From: JAOPZW01 sp963707695
GTDB taxonomy: Bacteria > Actinomycetota > Thermoleophilia > Solirubrobacterales > Solirubrobacteraceae
DNA: 64,000 nt
Reading direction: 5' to 3'
NCBI GenBank assembly: GCA_963707695.1
Contig: CAVPQY010000003.1
Span: 868,001-932,000, forward strand
Part shown: positions 53,955 through 62,731 of the stretch, in pieces
Position numbering within the stretch: the first letter of the stretch is position 1
How the letters are laid out: every line of letters starts with the position of its first letter
Program-made: the position numbers and the translations under genes
The notes under the pieces: model-generated
Databases searched by the model: none
What the model was told of the DNA's origin: nothing
What the model saw: the letters and a program-made list of their open reading frames with translations, nothing else

Positions 53955-55922
53955 ATGCGCCGACGCCTGCCTGTGCCCGGCTGGGTGCGCTCGGCGACGT
54001 CCCCGCTCCACCGCCACTCGCTCTTCCAGCTGGCGATCGACGCGGCGCTCGTCGCCGCGGCCTACCTCCTCGCGTTCCGCCTGCGGTTCGACAACGGCAA
54101 CCTCCCGACCCGCTACGACGACCTGCTCGCGGCCACGATCCCCTGGGTCGTCCCGCTCGCGCTCGTGGTGTTCGTGGTCTTCCGCCTCGAGCAACGGCAG
54201 TGGCGCTACACGGGCCACCGCGACTCGGTCGCGCTCCTCCAGGCCGTCCTCGTCACGACGATCGCGACGGCCGCGCTCATCGGCCTGACCCACCCCGTCA
54301 CCGTGCCGTCGCCCACGAGCGGCGACGTCACGGTCACGGCGCCGACCGGCGTGCTCGCGCTGTTCTTCCTGCTCATGCTGCTGTTCGTGGGCGGCGCGCG
54401 GTTCGTCGCGCGGCTCGTCTACGAGCGCCCGCGCCACGGGTTCCGCGCGCGTCGCGACGCGCGCCGGGTCCTCATCGTGGGCGCCGGCGACGGCGGCCGC
54501 CTCGTCCTGCGGGAGATCCTGCGCAACCCGTCCCTGGGCCTCACACCGGTCGGCTTCGTCGACGACGACCCGCTCAAGCGGCGCACGCGGATCGACGGCG
54601 TCACCGTGCTCGGCGCGACCGCCGACCTGCCGCGCATCCTCGACGAGGCCGAGCCCGACGAGCTGACGATCGCGATCCCGTCCGCGCCCGGCTCGCTGCG
54701 CGCGAGCGTCGTCCGCGCGGCCCGCGCCCGCGGCATCCCGGTCCGGACGCTGCCGACCGTGTTCGAGCTGCTCCAGGCCGGGCAGGGCACCGTCGTCCGC
54801 CAGGTCCGCGACGTGCAGGTCGAGGACATCCTGGGTCGCGAGCCCGTGCGCATGGAGGTCGACCGGCTCGGCGCGTACCTCAGCGGCCAGGTCGTCCTCG
54901 TCACGGGCGCGGGCGGGTCGATCGGCTCCGAGCTCTGCCGCCAGATCGCCCGCGTGGCACCGCGCCGGCTCTTCCTCGTCGACCACGCCGAGGACAACCT
55001 CTTCAAGATCCAGCGCGAGCTCGAGGACGACCGCCACGTCCACCCGTCGACGCTCGAGGCGGTGCTCGCCGACTGCAAGGAGGGCGAGCGGATGCGCGAG
55101 GTCTTCGCGGCCGCGCGCCCGACCGTCGTCTTCCACGCGGCCGCCTACAAGCACGTCGGGCTCATGGAGGCCAACCCGGTGGAGGCCGTCCGGAACAACG
55201 CGCTGGCCACGCGGCTGCTCGTCCGGGTCGCGGGCGAGCACGGCGTCGGCACCTTCGTCCTCGTCTCCACCGACAAGGCGGTCGAGCCGGCGACGGTCAT
55301 GGGCGCCTCGAAGGCGCTGGCGGAGTGGGCGGTGGAGGAGGGCGCGCAGCGCTGGCCGTCGATGCGGTGCTGCTCGGTGCGCTTCGGCAACGTGCTCGGG
55401 TCGTCCGGCTCGGTCGTCCCGATCTTCCGCCGCCAGATCGCCCGCGGCGGCCCGGTCACGGTGACCGACCCGCGCATGACGCGCTACTTCATGACGATCC
55501 CGGAGGCGGTCCAGCTCGTCATCCGCTCCGGCTCGCTCGGCCGCGACGGCGACGTCTTCGTCCTCGAGATGGGCGAGCCCGTGTCGATCCTCCAGCTCGC
55601 CCGCGACATGATCGAGCTCTCGGGGCTGCGCCCGGACGAGGACATCGCGATCGAGGTCGTGGGCCGCCGGCCGGGCGAGAAGCTCCACGAGGAGCTCTTC
55701 AACCCCTACGAGCGCCCCCAGCCGACGCCCGCCGAGCGGATCACGAAGGCCGAGCGCGAGCCGCTCGACCGCGACGCGGTCGCGTCCGTCTTCGACGAGA
55801 TCGGGCTGCTCGCGCTGGAGGGCGACGCGGCGGCGCTCGCGGCGAAGGTCGGTGCCCTCTCGTCGCTGCGCGGTACCCCGGCCGAGCCGGGCGGCGCCTC
55901 GGGCGCCCGGAGCCTTCCCTAG
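53955..55922 (+). CDS. Membrane nucleotide-sugar 4,6-dehydratase (PglF/WbpM/CapD type)
   Basis: A 655-residue protein. Four N-terminal helices (within residues 24-160) are followed by a nucleotide-binding domain (ARRVLIVGAGDGGRLVLREILRNP), then the catalytic short-chain dehydrogenase domain from about residue 312: VVLVTGAGGSIGSELCRQIARVAP, VVFHAAAYKHVGLMEANPVEAVRNN, VSTDKAVEPATVMGASKALAEW with Met-x-x-x-Lys in place of Tyr-x-x-x-Lys, as in FlaA1/PglF, and RFGNVLGSSGSVVPIF. It makes UDP-4-keto-6-deoxy-HexNAc, the substrate for a DegT aminotransferase like that upstream. Confidence 0.92.
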   Translation: MRRRLPVPGWVRSATSPLHRHSLFQLAIDAALVAAAYLLAFRLRFDNGNLPTRYDDLLAATIPWVVPLALVVFVVFRLEQRQWRYTGHRDSVALLQAVLVTTIATAALIGLTHPVTVPSPTSGDVTVTAPTGVLALFFLLMLLFVGGARFVARLVYERPRHGFRARRDARRVLIVGAGDGGRLVLREILRNPSLGLTPVGFVDDDPLKRRTRIDGVTVLGATADLPRILDEAEPDELTIAIPSAPGSLRASVVRAARARGIPVRTLPTVFELLQAGQGTVVRQVRDVQVEDILGREPVRMEVDRLGAYLSGQVVLVTGAGGSIGSELCRQIARVAPRRLFLVDHAEDNLFKIQRELEDDRHVHPSTLEAVLADCKEGERMREVFAAARPTVVFHAAAYKHVGLMEANPVEAVRNNALATRLLVRVAGEHGVGTFVLVSTDKAVEPATVMGASKALAEWAVEEGAQRWPSMRCCSVRFGNVLGSSGSVVPIFRRQIARGGPVTVTDPRMTRYFMTIPEAVQLVIRSGSLGRDGDVFVLEMGEPVSILQLARDMIELSGLRPDEDIAIEVVGRRPGEKLHEELFNPYERPQPTPAERITKAEREPLDRDAVASVFDEIGLLALEGDAAALAAKVGALSSLRGTPAEPGGASGARSLP

Positions 55923-55925
55923 CAT
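55920..55925 (+). promoter_or_regulatory. Candidate -10, near-leaderless, for the LytR_C gene
   Basis: TAGCAT nine bases before the ATG at 55935, overlapping the stop codon of the dehydratase gene. Confidence 0.4.
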
Positions 55926-55934
55926 GGCCCGTTC

Positions 55935-57702
55935 ATGACGGCCGCGCTGCCTGCCGCCTTCTCGCTGTCCAGCCGTGCCCAGGAGTACGGCGCGTACGCG
56001 GGGTTCGCCTCGATCCTCGGCCTCGCCGTGCTCTCGCTGCTGTACTTCGCCCAGGCGCGCGAGGTCAAGCGCCTGCGCGACTGGGCCGGCCGCGCGCCCG
56101 AGCGCGCGGCCGAGGAGGAGGCGCGCGTGGCGGCCGAGGCCCAGCGCCGCGCGGCGGCCCCCGTCCCCGTCCGGCCGCCCGGGGCCGTCACGCCCGCGGG
56201 CAACGGCAGCGGGACGCCCGCCGGTGCGGCCGCCGCCGCCGGCCGCACCCCGCCCGGCGCCCCCCAGCCCGCGCCCGCCACCGCGGCGGCGACCGCGGCC
56301 GGCGCGGCGGCCGGCGCAGCGGGCGCGGCCGCGGCAGCGCCGGCGCAGGCGAAGCCCGGCCCGGCCGGCGCTCCGGCCGGCGCCGTCGCCGCGTCCTCCG
56401 GGCAGGCGCCCGCCGGCGGTGCGGCGCAGCCGGGCCAGGCCGCCGCCGCCGGCGCCGCGACGTCCGGGCCGCCTGCTCCCGGGGCGGCGACCCCTGGCGC
56501 GACGCCCGGCAGCGCCCCGCCGACGCCCGGCAGCGCCCCGCCGCCGCCCGGGCAGGCGTCGCCGGGCCAGGCCGGCGCCCCCGGTGCGACCCCCGGCCCC
56601 GCCGCGGCGAGCGCCCCGCCGGCGAGCCCCACTGCCCCGGACGGGCCCGGCCAGCCGACCGCCGGTGGCGCCGCGGGCCCCGGCCAGCAGACCACCGCGC
56701 TGCGTCCGGCGCAGGCTCCGGGCGCCCCCGCGGCGCAGCCCGGCGGCGCGCAGCCCCCGAAGGGCTCCGAGGGCGCGCCGGGTTCGCCGTCGCCGTCGCC
56801 CTCCGCGCCGGGCGGCTCGTCCGCCGGCCCGTCGCAGCCTCCATCCGCCCCCGGTCCGGGGGGCCGGCCCGCCCCGATGCGCGGACCCGTCCCGCCGGGG
56901 GCCCGCCCCGCCGGCGAGCAGGCCGGCCCGGGGACCGGGTCGGTGCCGTTGCCCCCCGGCGCCTCGCCGCCCCGGCCGGCCGCCCCCGGCCAGGCCGACC
57001 AGCCGTCGCGCCCGGGCGGCCTCCCGGCGGCCAGCACGGCGGCCGGCGCGGCCGCGGCGACCGGCGCCACCGGCCCGTCGACCGCCGCCGTCCCGCCCGG
57101 CGCCCCGACCGGCCGCCGCGGCCGCCTCGGCGTCGGGCGGCGCGGGCCGCTACGTCCCGGCCTACGACGACGACGTGAGCCCGTCGCGCCGCCGCCCGGT
57201 GGCGCTCATCGTCGCCGCGGTCGTCGCCGCCGCGGCGGTGGTGGCGGTCGGCGCCGCGCTCCTCATCGCCGGAGGCGGCGACGACAGCACGCCGTCGGCG
57301 CCCAACACCGTCGGCGGCAGCACGTCGACCGCGACCGGCTCGGGCTCCGGGTCGGCCACCGCGCCGAAGGTCGACCGCGGCCAGGTCACGGTCACGGTCC
57401 TCAACGGGACGACGATCCAGGGGCTCGCCCGCGGCGCGCTGGACCGCCTGACCGCCGCGGGCTTCCAGGACGGCGGCGTGAACACCGACCGGACGAACCA
57501 GAGCCGCAGCCAGACCATCGTCTTCTCCGCGCCGGGCCAGCGCACCGCGGCCCAGGCCGTGGCGAGCGTCCTGAAGGTCCCGCGCACCCGGGTCAAGGCG
57601 TACGACGCCGAGCCCGACGGCCAGGGGATCCGCCTGCAGGCGCGCCAGGACTCCGACGTCGTCGTCGTCCTGGGCCAGGACAAGGCGCAGCAGTCCGGGT
57701 GA
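55935..57702 (+). CDS. LytR C-terminal domain protein with long Ala/Pro/Gly region, one frameshift
   Basis: About 588 residues. A first helix (YGAYAGFASILGLAVLSLLYFA) is followed by a charged coiled segment (REVKRLRDWAGRAPERAAEEEARVAAEAQRR) and about 350 residues of Ala, Pro, Gly, Gln and Ser low complexity. After a shift near 57112 come RPVALIVAAVVAAAAVVAVGAALLIAG, a second helix, and a LytR_C domain (VTVTVLNGTTIQGLARGALDRLTAAGFQDGGVNTD, QTIVFSAPGQRTAAQAVASVLKV). LytR_C domains occur at the end of LytR-CpsA-Psr glycopolymer ligases; here it stands without the catalytic part. The linker may span peptidoglycan. Confidence 0.75.
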
Positions 57703-58236
57703 TCCGTCTGGCCCGGCACGGGCAGACGGCCTACAACGCGACCCACCGCTTCCAGGGCCACCTGCCGGTCCCGCTCGACGCCACCGGCCGCGAGCAGGCC
57801 GCAGAGCTCGCGCAGCGCCTGCGCGGACCTCGGGCTCGTGTCGCTCTGGTGCAGCCCGCTCCTGCGCGCACGCCAGACCGCCGAGGCCGTCGCCGCGGCC
57901 ACCGGGCTCGAGCCCCGCGAGGACGCCCGGTGGGCCGAGACCGACGCCGGCGACTGGACCGACCGCTCCTTCGCCGACGTCCACGCCGAGGACCCGGACC
58001 GCTTCGCGGCCTTCGTGGCCGTGGACCCGGGCTTCTCCTTCCCCGGTGGCGAGTCGTTCGCCGCCCACCAGGCCCGCGTCGCCGATGCGGTCGCCGACCT
58101 GCGGGACCGCCCGCAGGACCACCCCGCGCTCGTGGTCTGCCACGGCGTCACCATCCGCCTCGCCCTGCTCGCCGCTCACGGTGACGAGCAGGCCCGGACG
58201 GTCCCCTTGCCGAACACCGCCCTGGTGAGGCTGTGA
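57699..58236 (+). CDS. Histidine phosphatase family protein (phosphoglycerate mutase-like), one frameshift
   Basis: About 178 residues. VIRLARHGQTAYNATHRFQGHLPVPLDATGREQAAELAQRL holds the catalytic RHG; after a one-base shift near 57828 come SLWCSPLLRARQTAEAVAAATGLEPRED, GGESFAAHQARVADAVADL and ALVVCHGVTIRLALL with the second histidine. Removes phosphate from small phosphoesters; substrate unknown. GTG start overlaps the stop of the LytR_C gene (GTGA). Confidence 0.87.
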
Positions 58237-58258
58237 ACGGACCTGGTGGAACGGTGAC

Positions 58259-60091
58259 GTGCGGGGTGCGGCAGGGGTGACGCGGGTCGCCCCGGTCCTC
58301 TTCGCGCTGCTCGTGGCGGCCACCTTCGGCGCGCTGCTGGCCGCGCAGCGGCTGCGCCACGGGCCCGCCGTCGTCCGCGGCCTCGCCGCCACGCGCGTCT
58401 TCTCGCCGAACGGCGACGGCCGCCTCGAGCAGGCGGCCGTCCGCTTCACGGTCGCGACGCCGGACACGGTCGCCGTGGCGGTCGTCGACGACGGGGGCGA
58501 CCGCGTCCGCACGCTGCGGCGCGTGACGACCCACCGCGCCGGCGAGGCCGTCGCCGCGACGTGGGACGGCCGCGACGAGGACGGCCGGCGAGCGCCCGAC
58601 GGGACGTACCGCGTCCGGCTCGCGTTCGCCCGTCAGGGGCGCGGGCTCGACGACCGTCGCACGGTGCGCCTGGACACGACGGCGCCGCGCCCGCTCGTGA
58701 CGGCCGCCTCCCCGCGGCTGCTGCCGGTCCCGGGCGGCGGGGCGACGACGCTGGCCGTCCGCGCGCGGGGCACCGCCCTCCGCGTGGCGCTGTACCGCAC
58801 CGATCCGGCCCCGGCGCTCGTGCGCACCCTGGACGTCCCGGCCCCGGACCGTCCCGGCGGTCGCTGGGCCGGGCCGGTCGCGGTGCGCTGGGACGGCACC
58901 GTCGGTGGCCGACCCGCACCCGCCGGGACGTACGTGGCGGTCGCCGAGGTCCGCGACGCGGCCGGGAACCTCGGGCGCTCGGCGCCGCTCGGGCCGCGGG
59001 CCCTGCCGCTGGCCCCCTACGGCCGGTCCCTCCCCGGCCGGGCGGGCGTCACCGTCCGCGCCGTGGGCGTCGCGCCGCCCGCCGAGCCGGTGACCGGCGG
59101 CCAGGTCGTCACGCTCGGCGTCGACACCCGCCAGCGCCCGTATCGCTGGGCGCTGCGGCGCGTCGGGTCCGGCCGGGTGGAGGCCCGCGGCGGCCACGGC
59201 GCGGGCGCGCCGGCGCTGCGCGTCCGCGCCCCGTCCGGGCCGTCCGGGCTGCACCTCCTCGAGGTCGACGCGGGCGGCGCCGTCGCGCGGGTCCCGGTCG
59301 CGGTCCAGGCCGGCGGCCCGCAGCGGGTGCTCGTCGTGCTGCCGGTGATGACGTGGCAGGGGCGCAACCGCCTCGATGACGACGGCGACGGCGAGCCCGA
59401 CCTCCTCGACCGCGGCCGGCCCGTCGGCGTCCACCGGGTCCTCGCCGGGGGCGCGCTGCCCGCCGGCGTCGCCGGGACGACCGCGCCGCTGCTGGCCTGG
59501 CTCGACGACACCGGCCGTCGCTACGACCTCACGACCGACGTCGCCCTCGCCCAGGGCCACGGCCCGCGCCTGGAGGGGCACGCCGGCGTGCTCCTCGCCG
59601 GCGACGTGCGCTGGCTGCCCGCCGGGCTGCAGCGCGCACTCCGGCGCTTCGTCACCGCGGGCGGGACGCTCGCGGCCGCCGGGACCGACGACCTCCGCCG
59701 CCAGGTCCGGCTGACCGCGGACGACCGGCTCGCCGACCCGACGCCGGCCGCCCCGGCGAGCGCGCTCGGGTTGCGACCCGGGCCGCTCCTGCGCGCCGAC
59801 ACGCTCACGCTGACGAACCTCCGCGACGACCTGCGCCTGTTCGCGGGCTCGAGCGGCGAGCTGCGCGGCTTCCGCGTCGCCGAGCCGCTGCGCGGCGTGC
59901 AGGACGGCCGCGTGCTGAGCTCGGCGGTGACCGGCGACGACGAGACCGTCGTCGTGGCGGCGGTCCGCTCCGGGCGCGGCCTGACGATCCACCTCGGCCT
60001 GCCCGAGCTGCCCGGCCGGCTCGGCGGTCCCACCGCGGACCCCGACGCCCAGGCGCTGATGGGACGGACATGGGCGCTGCTGTCGCGCTGA
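58259..60091 (+). CDS. Exported protein with FlgD-like Ig domains
   Basis: About 610 residues with an N-terminal signal-anchor (VAPVLFALLVAATFGALLAAQRL), then two FlgD-type immunoglobulin repeats: LAATRVFSPNGDGRLEQAAVRFTVATPDTVAVAVVDDGG with TWDGRDEDGRRAPDGTYRVRL, and AVRWDGTVGGRPAPAGTYVAVAEVRDAAGN. The rest (VLVVLPVMTWQGRNRLDDDGDGEPDLL, LEGHAGVLLAGDVRWLPAGLQRALRRFVTAGGTL) resembles the flavin-independent beta-subunit fold of dimethylformamidase-like proteins, by pattern only. Start GTG; 58277 is an alternative. The next gene starts inside its 3' end. Probably an envelope surface protein of the glycan cluster. Confidence 0.72.
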   Translation: MRGAAGVTRVAPVLFALLVAATFGALLAAQRLRHGPAVVRGLAATRVFSPNGDGRLEQAAVRFTVATPDTVAVAVVDDGGDRVRTLRRVTTHRAGEAVAATWDGRDEDGRRAPDGTYRVRLAFARQGRGLDDRRTVRLDTTAPRPLVTAASPRLLPVPGGGATTLAVRARGTALRVALYRTDPAPALVRTLDVPAPDRPGGRWAGPVAVRWDGTVGGRPAPAGTYVAVAEVRDAAGNLGRSAPLGPRALPLAPYGRSLPGRAGVTVRAVGVAPPAEPVTGGQVVTLGVDTRQRPYRWALRRVGSGRVEARGGHGAGAPALRVRAPSGPSGLHLLEVDAGGAVARVPVAVQAGGPQRVLVVLPVMTWQGRNRLDDDGDGEPDLLDRGRPVGVHRVLAGGALPAGVAGTTAPLLAWLDDTGRRYDLTTDVALAQGHGPRLEGHAGVLLAGDVRWLPAGLQRALRRFVTAGGTLAAAGTDDLRRQVRLTADDRLADPTPAAPASALGLRPGPLLRADTLTLTNLRDDLRLFAGSSGELRGFRVAEPLRGVQDGRVLSSAVTGDDETVVVAAVRSGRGLTIHLGLPELPGRLGGPTADPDAQALMGRTWALLSR

Positions 60092-61611
60092 TCGCGCTCG
60101 CGTCCGTGACCGCCGCGGCGCTCGTGCTTGAGCGGCCGCGGGCGAAGGCGTGGGCCGTCCTGGCGGTCGCCGCGCTCCTCCCGGTCGCGCTGGTCGTCCA
60201 GCGCTGGGGGCTCGCCGACGGTCGCTGGCTGCGCGACCACCCGGCGGTCCTCGCCGGGGGCGTCCTCGCCGTCGCGGCGGCCGTCGCCGCGCTCGCGCTC
60301 CTCGTCGCCCGGCGCCCGGGCGCGCTGCCCGTGCTGGCCGTGGGCGTGCTGCCCTTCCGCCTCCCGGTGGCGGGGCCGGTCGGCCCGGAGGCGCTGGCGC
60401 TCGCGGTGCACGTCGTCGTCCTCGCCGGCGCGGTCGCCTACGCGGCGGTTCGACTGCGGCCGGTGCGCTCGCTCGACGACGAGCTCCTGACGCGCCCCGA
60501 CCCGCCCGACCCGCGGACTCGAGTGGGCCCTCGCGGCCGGGCTCGTGCTGTACGCGGCCCAGGCGACCGGCGCGCCCGGGCCCGACGCGGCGGCGGGCAC
60601 GCTCGTCACCGCGCTCGTGCCCTTCGCCCTGCTCTTCGTCCTCCTGCGGCGCGCCGACTGGACGCCGCGGCTCGTGCGGACCTGTGCGGCGACGTTCGTG
60701 GGCGTCGCCGTGGTCCTCGTCGCGGTGGCGGTCGGCGAGGCCGCGACGGCGCGGCTGCTGCCCGCGCCGCGGGTCGTCACCGACGATCGCCTCGCCGACG
60801 CCTTCCGCGCCTCGTCGCTCCTCTTCGACCCGGACGCGCTGGGCCGCGTCCTGGCCGTGGCCGCGCTCGTGGTGACGGCGGGGCTGCTGTGGGCGCGCCG
60901 CGGGCGCGACCTCGCCCTCGCGGGCGTGGTGCTCGTCGTGCTCGGCGGCGGCCTGGCCCTCACGCGCTCCTCCGGGGCGGCGGTCGCCCTCCTGGCCGGC
61001 CTGGTCGTCCTCGCGGCGCTGCGGTGGGGGCCCCGGGCCGCGGCCGGCCTGGCCGCCGGCCTCGTCGTCGCCGGCCTGGCGGCCGTCCTGCTCGCGCCCG
61101 GGGCCGCTCAGGCTCGACCGTGACCCGGTCGCGGCGGCCGACCAGGTCACCAGCGCCCGCTCGGCGCCGGTGCGGGACGGCGCCGCGCTCGCGCTGCGCC
61201 GGCCCTTGGCGGGCTGGGGCTCGGGAACCGTCGTGGCCGCGCTGCGGCGCGAGCGCGGGACCGTCGCTGCCGCAGGCCCGCGCCGCGGCGCGCACGACGC
61301 CGCTCGCGGTCGCCGTCGAGCAGGGCGCGCTCGGTCTCGCCGCGTGGCTGGCCCTCCTGTGGTTCGCCGCGCGGCGCCTGCTGGCCGGCGCCGGCCGGTC
61401 GCCCGCCCGCGCGGGTCTCGGGGCGGCGCTCGTGGCCCTCGTCGTCGACGCGCTGCTCCACGGCGCGCTGCTCGAGGACCCCATGACGTGGGCGGTCCTC
61501 GGCGCCGGGAGCGCGCTGGCCTTCGCCGACCGCCGCCGGCGCCCGCGCCGCCGGGTGCCCGCGGAAGTCGCGCAGCCGGCAAGCGAGGAGCGGGTCGCCA
61601 CGCCGGCCTGA
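60070..61611 (+). CDS. O-antigen ligase/polymerase-like membrane protein, three frameshifts
   Basis: About 513 residues and ten or more helices. Successive frames give VALIALASVTAAALVLER and LAVGVLPFRLPVAGPVGPEALALAVHVVV; then LVTALVPFALLFVLLRRADWTPRLVRTCAATFVG, LADAFRASSLLFDPDALGRVLAVAALVV and LALTRSSGAAVALLAGL; then VRDGAALALRRPLAGWGSG; then RTTPLAVAVEQGALGLAAWLALLWFAARRLL. The long loop followed by an SxH/TxxLxxxxExGxxGL-like segment (TTPLAVAVEQGALGL) matches the Wzy/WaaL ligase fold. It probably polymerises or transfers a surface glycan. Shifts lie near 60520, 61110 and 61265. Confidence 0.7.
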   Translation: MGAAVALIALASVTAAALVLERPRAKAWAVLAVAALLPVALVVQRWGLADGRWLRDHPAVLAGGVLAVAAAVAALALLVARRPGALPVLAVGVLPFRLPVAGPVGPEALALAVHVVVLAGAVAYAAVRLRPVRSLDDELLTRPDPPDPRTRVGPRGRARAVRGPGDRRARARRGGGHARHRARALRPALRPPAARRLDAAARADLCGDVRGRRRGPRRGGGRRGRDGAAAARAAGRHRRSPRRRLPRLVAPLRPGRAGPRPGRGRARGDGGAAVGAPRARPRPRGRGARRARRRPGPHALLRGGGRPPGRPGRPRGAAVGAPGRGRPGRRPRRRRPGGRPARARGRSGSTVTRSRRPTRSPAPARRRCGTAPRSRCAGPWRAGAREPSWPRCGASAGPSLPQARAAARTTPLAVAVEQGALGLAAWLALLWFAARRLLAGAGRSPARAGLGAALVALVVDALLHGALLEDPMTWAVLGAGSALAFADRRRRPRRRVPAEVAQPASEERVATPA

Positions 61612-61636
61612 CCCGGCGCGCCCGGCCCTCGCGCCG

Positions 61637-62731
61637 CTAGCCCGTCACCCGGACGTCGATCCCGGCCTCGGCGAGGCGCTCCCACAGCGGCGCGTCGTGG
61701 GCGCGCGCCGTCTGCGCGAGCGCCCACGCCCGCAGCTCGGCGTCCGGCCGCGCGCGCGCTCCGGCGAACCCCGCGAGCGCCTGCGCGACGGCGGCCGGGC
61801 CCTCGGCGGGCACGATCGCGCGCTCCCACGTCCGCGCGCCGGCCAGGTCGGGCGTCACGGTGCGACGGCCGAGCCGCGCGGCCCGGAGGACGGCCACCGG
61901 GGCGGACGCCTCGGTGAACGGGTCGCGCCGCAGCGGCGCCAGCGCGACGTCGGCCGCGAGCAGCAGGCGGGCCGTGCCGGCGTCGTCGCGCGGGCCGAGC
62001 CAGACGAGGCTCGGGTGCTCCAGGGCGGCGGCGTGGTCCTCGTCGGCGCGGACCGCGCGGTCGTCGCGCTCGCCCACGAGCAGCAGCACGAGCCGGTCCC
62101 CGAGCGCCTCCGCGACGCCGCGCAGGAGCGCCCAGTCCGTGTGGCGCCCGAACGGCCCGAGCGCGACGGCGACGACCGGCCCGCCCGCCTCCGCGTGCGG
62201 ATCGGGCGCCGGGAAGGCATCGGCGGCCGGCGGCACCAGGAGCGCCCGGTGCCCGGCCAGCCCCTCCTGGCGGACGAGCTCGGCCGAGGCCGCGAAGGTC
62301 AGCGACGCGCGCTCGGCGGCCCGCTCGTGCAGGCGCTCGGACCGCGCGCGCAGGGCGGCGCCGACGGCGGGGTCGGCCTCCGCCCGCTCGCCGCGGCGGT
62401 ACCACAGCTCGCACGGTTCGCCCGCGGCGGCCAGGATCGCCCGCGCCAGCGGGTACTGCAGCGGGTCGAACAGGACCACCACGCGCGGCCGCCCGCGCCG
62501 GCGGAGCAGCGCGCGCACGAGCCGGCGGGCCTGGCGTGCCGCCAGCGCATCGCCCAGCAGGTCGGGCAGCCGCCCCGCCCTGCGGTAGGAGAGCCGGGGC
62601 GGGTCGACCGCGACGACGCCCTCGGCCCGGCGCAGGTCGGCGACGACGTCGTGTCCCTCGAGCTCCTCCAGGACGCGGGGCAGCAGGAGGACGGCGAGCG
62701 GCGGCTCGTCCTGGTGGGCGGGGCCGATCAG
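61637..62731 (-). CDS. GT-B glycosyltransferase-like protein, start uncertain
   Basis: Up to 364 residues. VLFDPLQYPLARAILAAAGEPCELWYRRGE and LHERAAERASLTFAASAELVRQEGL fit the N-terminal GT-B half; VVAVALGPFGRHTDWALLRGVAEALGDRLVLLLVGERDD, HPSLVWLGPRDDAGTARLLLAADVALAPLRRDPFTEASAPVAVLRAARLG is a GT4-like donor half. No ATG or GTG occurs in the frame near the expected start; the CTG at 62731 is given as the outer limit, just after the upstream stop. The first 40 residues may be shifted by another base error. Confidence 0.6.
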   Translation of the reverse strand: MIGPAHQDEPPLAVLLLPRVLEELEGHDVVADLRRAEGVVAVDPPRLSYRRAGRLPDLLGDALAARQARRLVRALLRRRGRPRVVVLFDPLQYPLARAILAAAGEPCELWYRRGERAEADPAVGAALRARSERLHERAAERASLTFAASAELVRQEGLAGHRALLVPPAADAFPAPDPHAEAGGPVVAVALGPFGRHTDWALLRGVAEALGDRLVLLLVGERDDRAVRADEDHAAALEHPSLVWLGPRDDAGTARLLLAADVALAPLRRDPFTEASAPVAVLRAARLGRRTVTPDLAGARTWERAIVPAEGPAAVAQALAGFAGARARPDAELRAWALAQTARAHDAPLWERLAEAGIDVRVTG

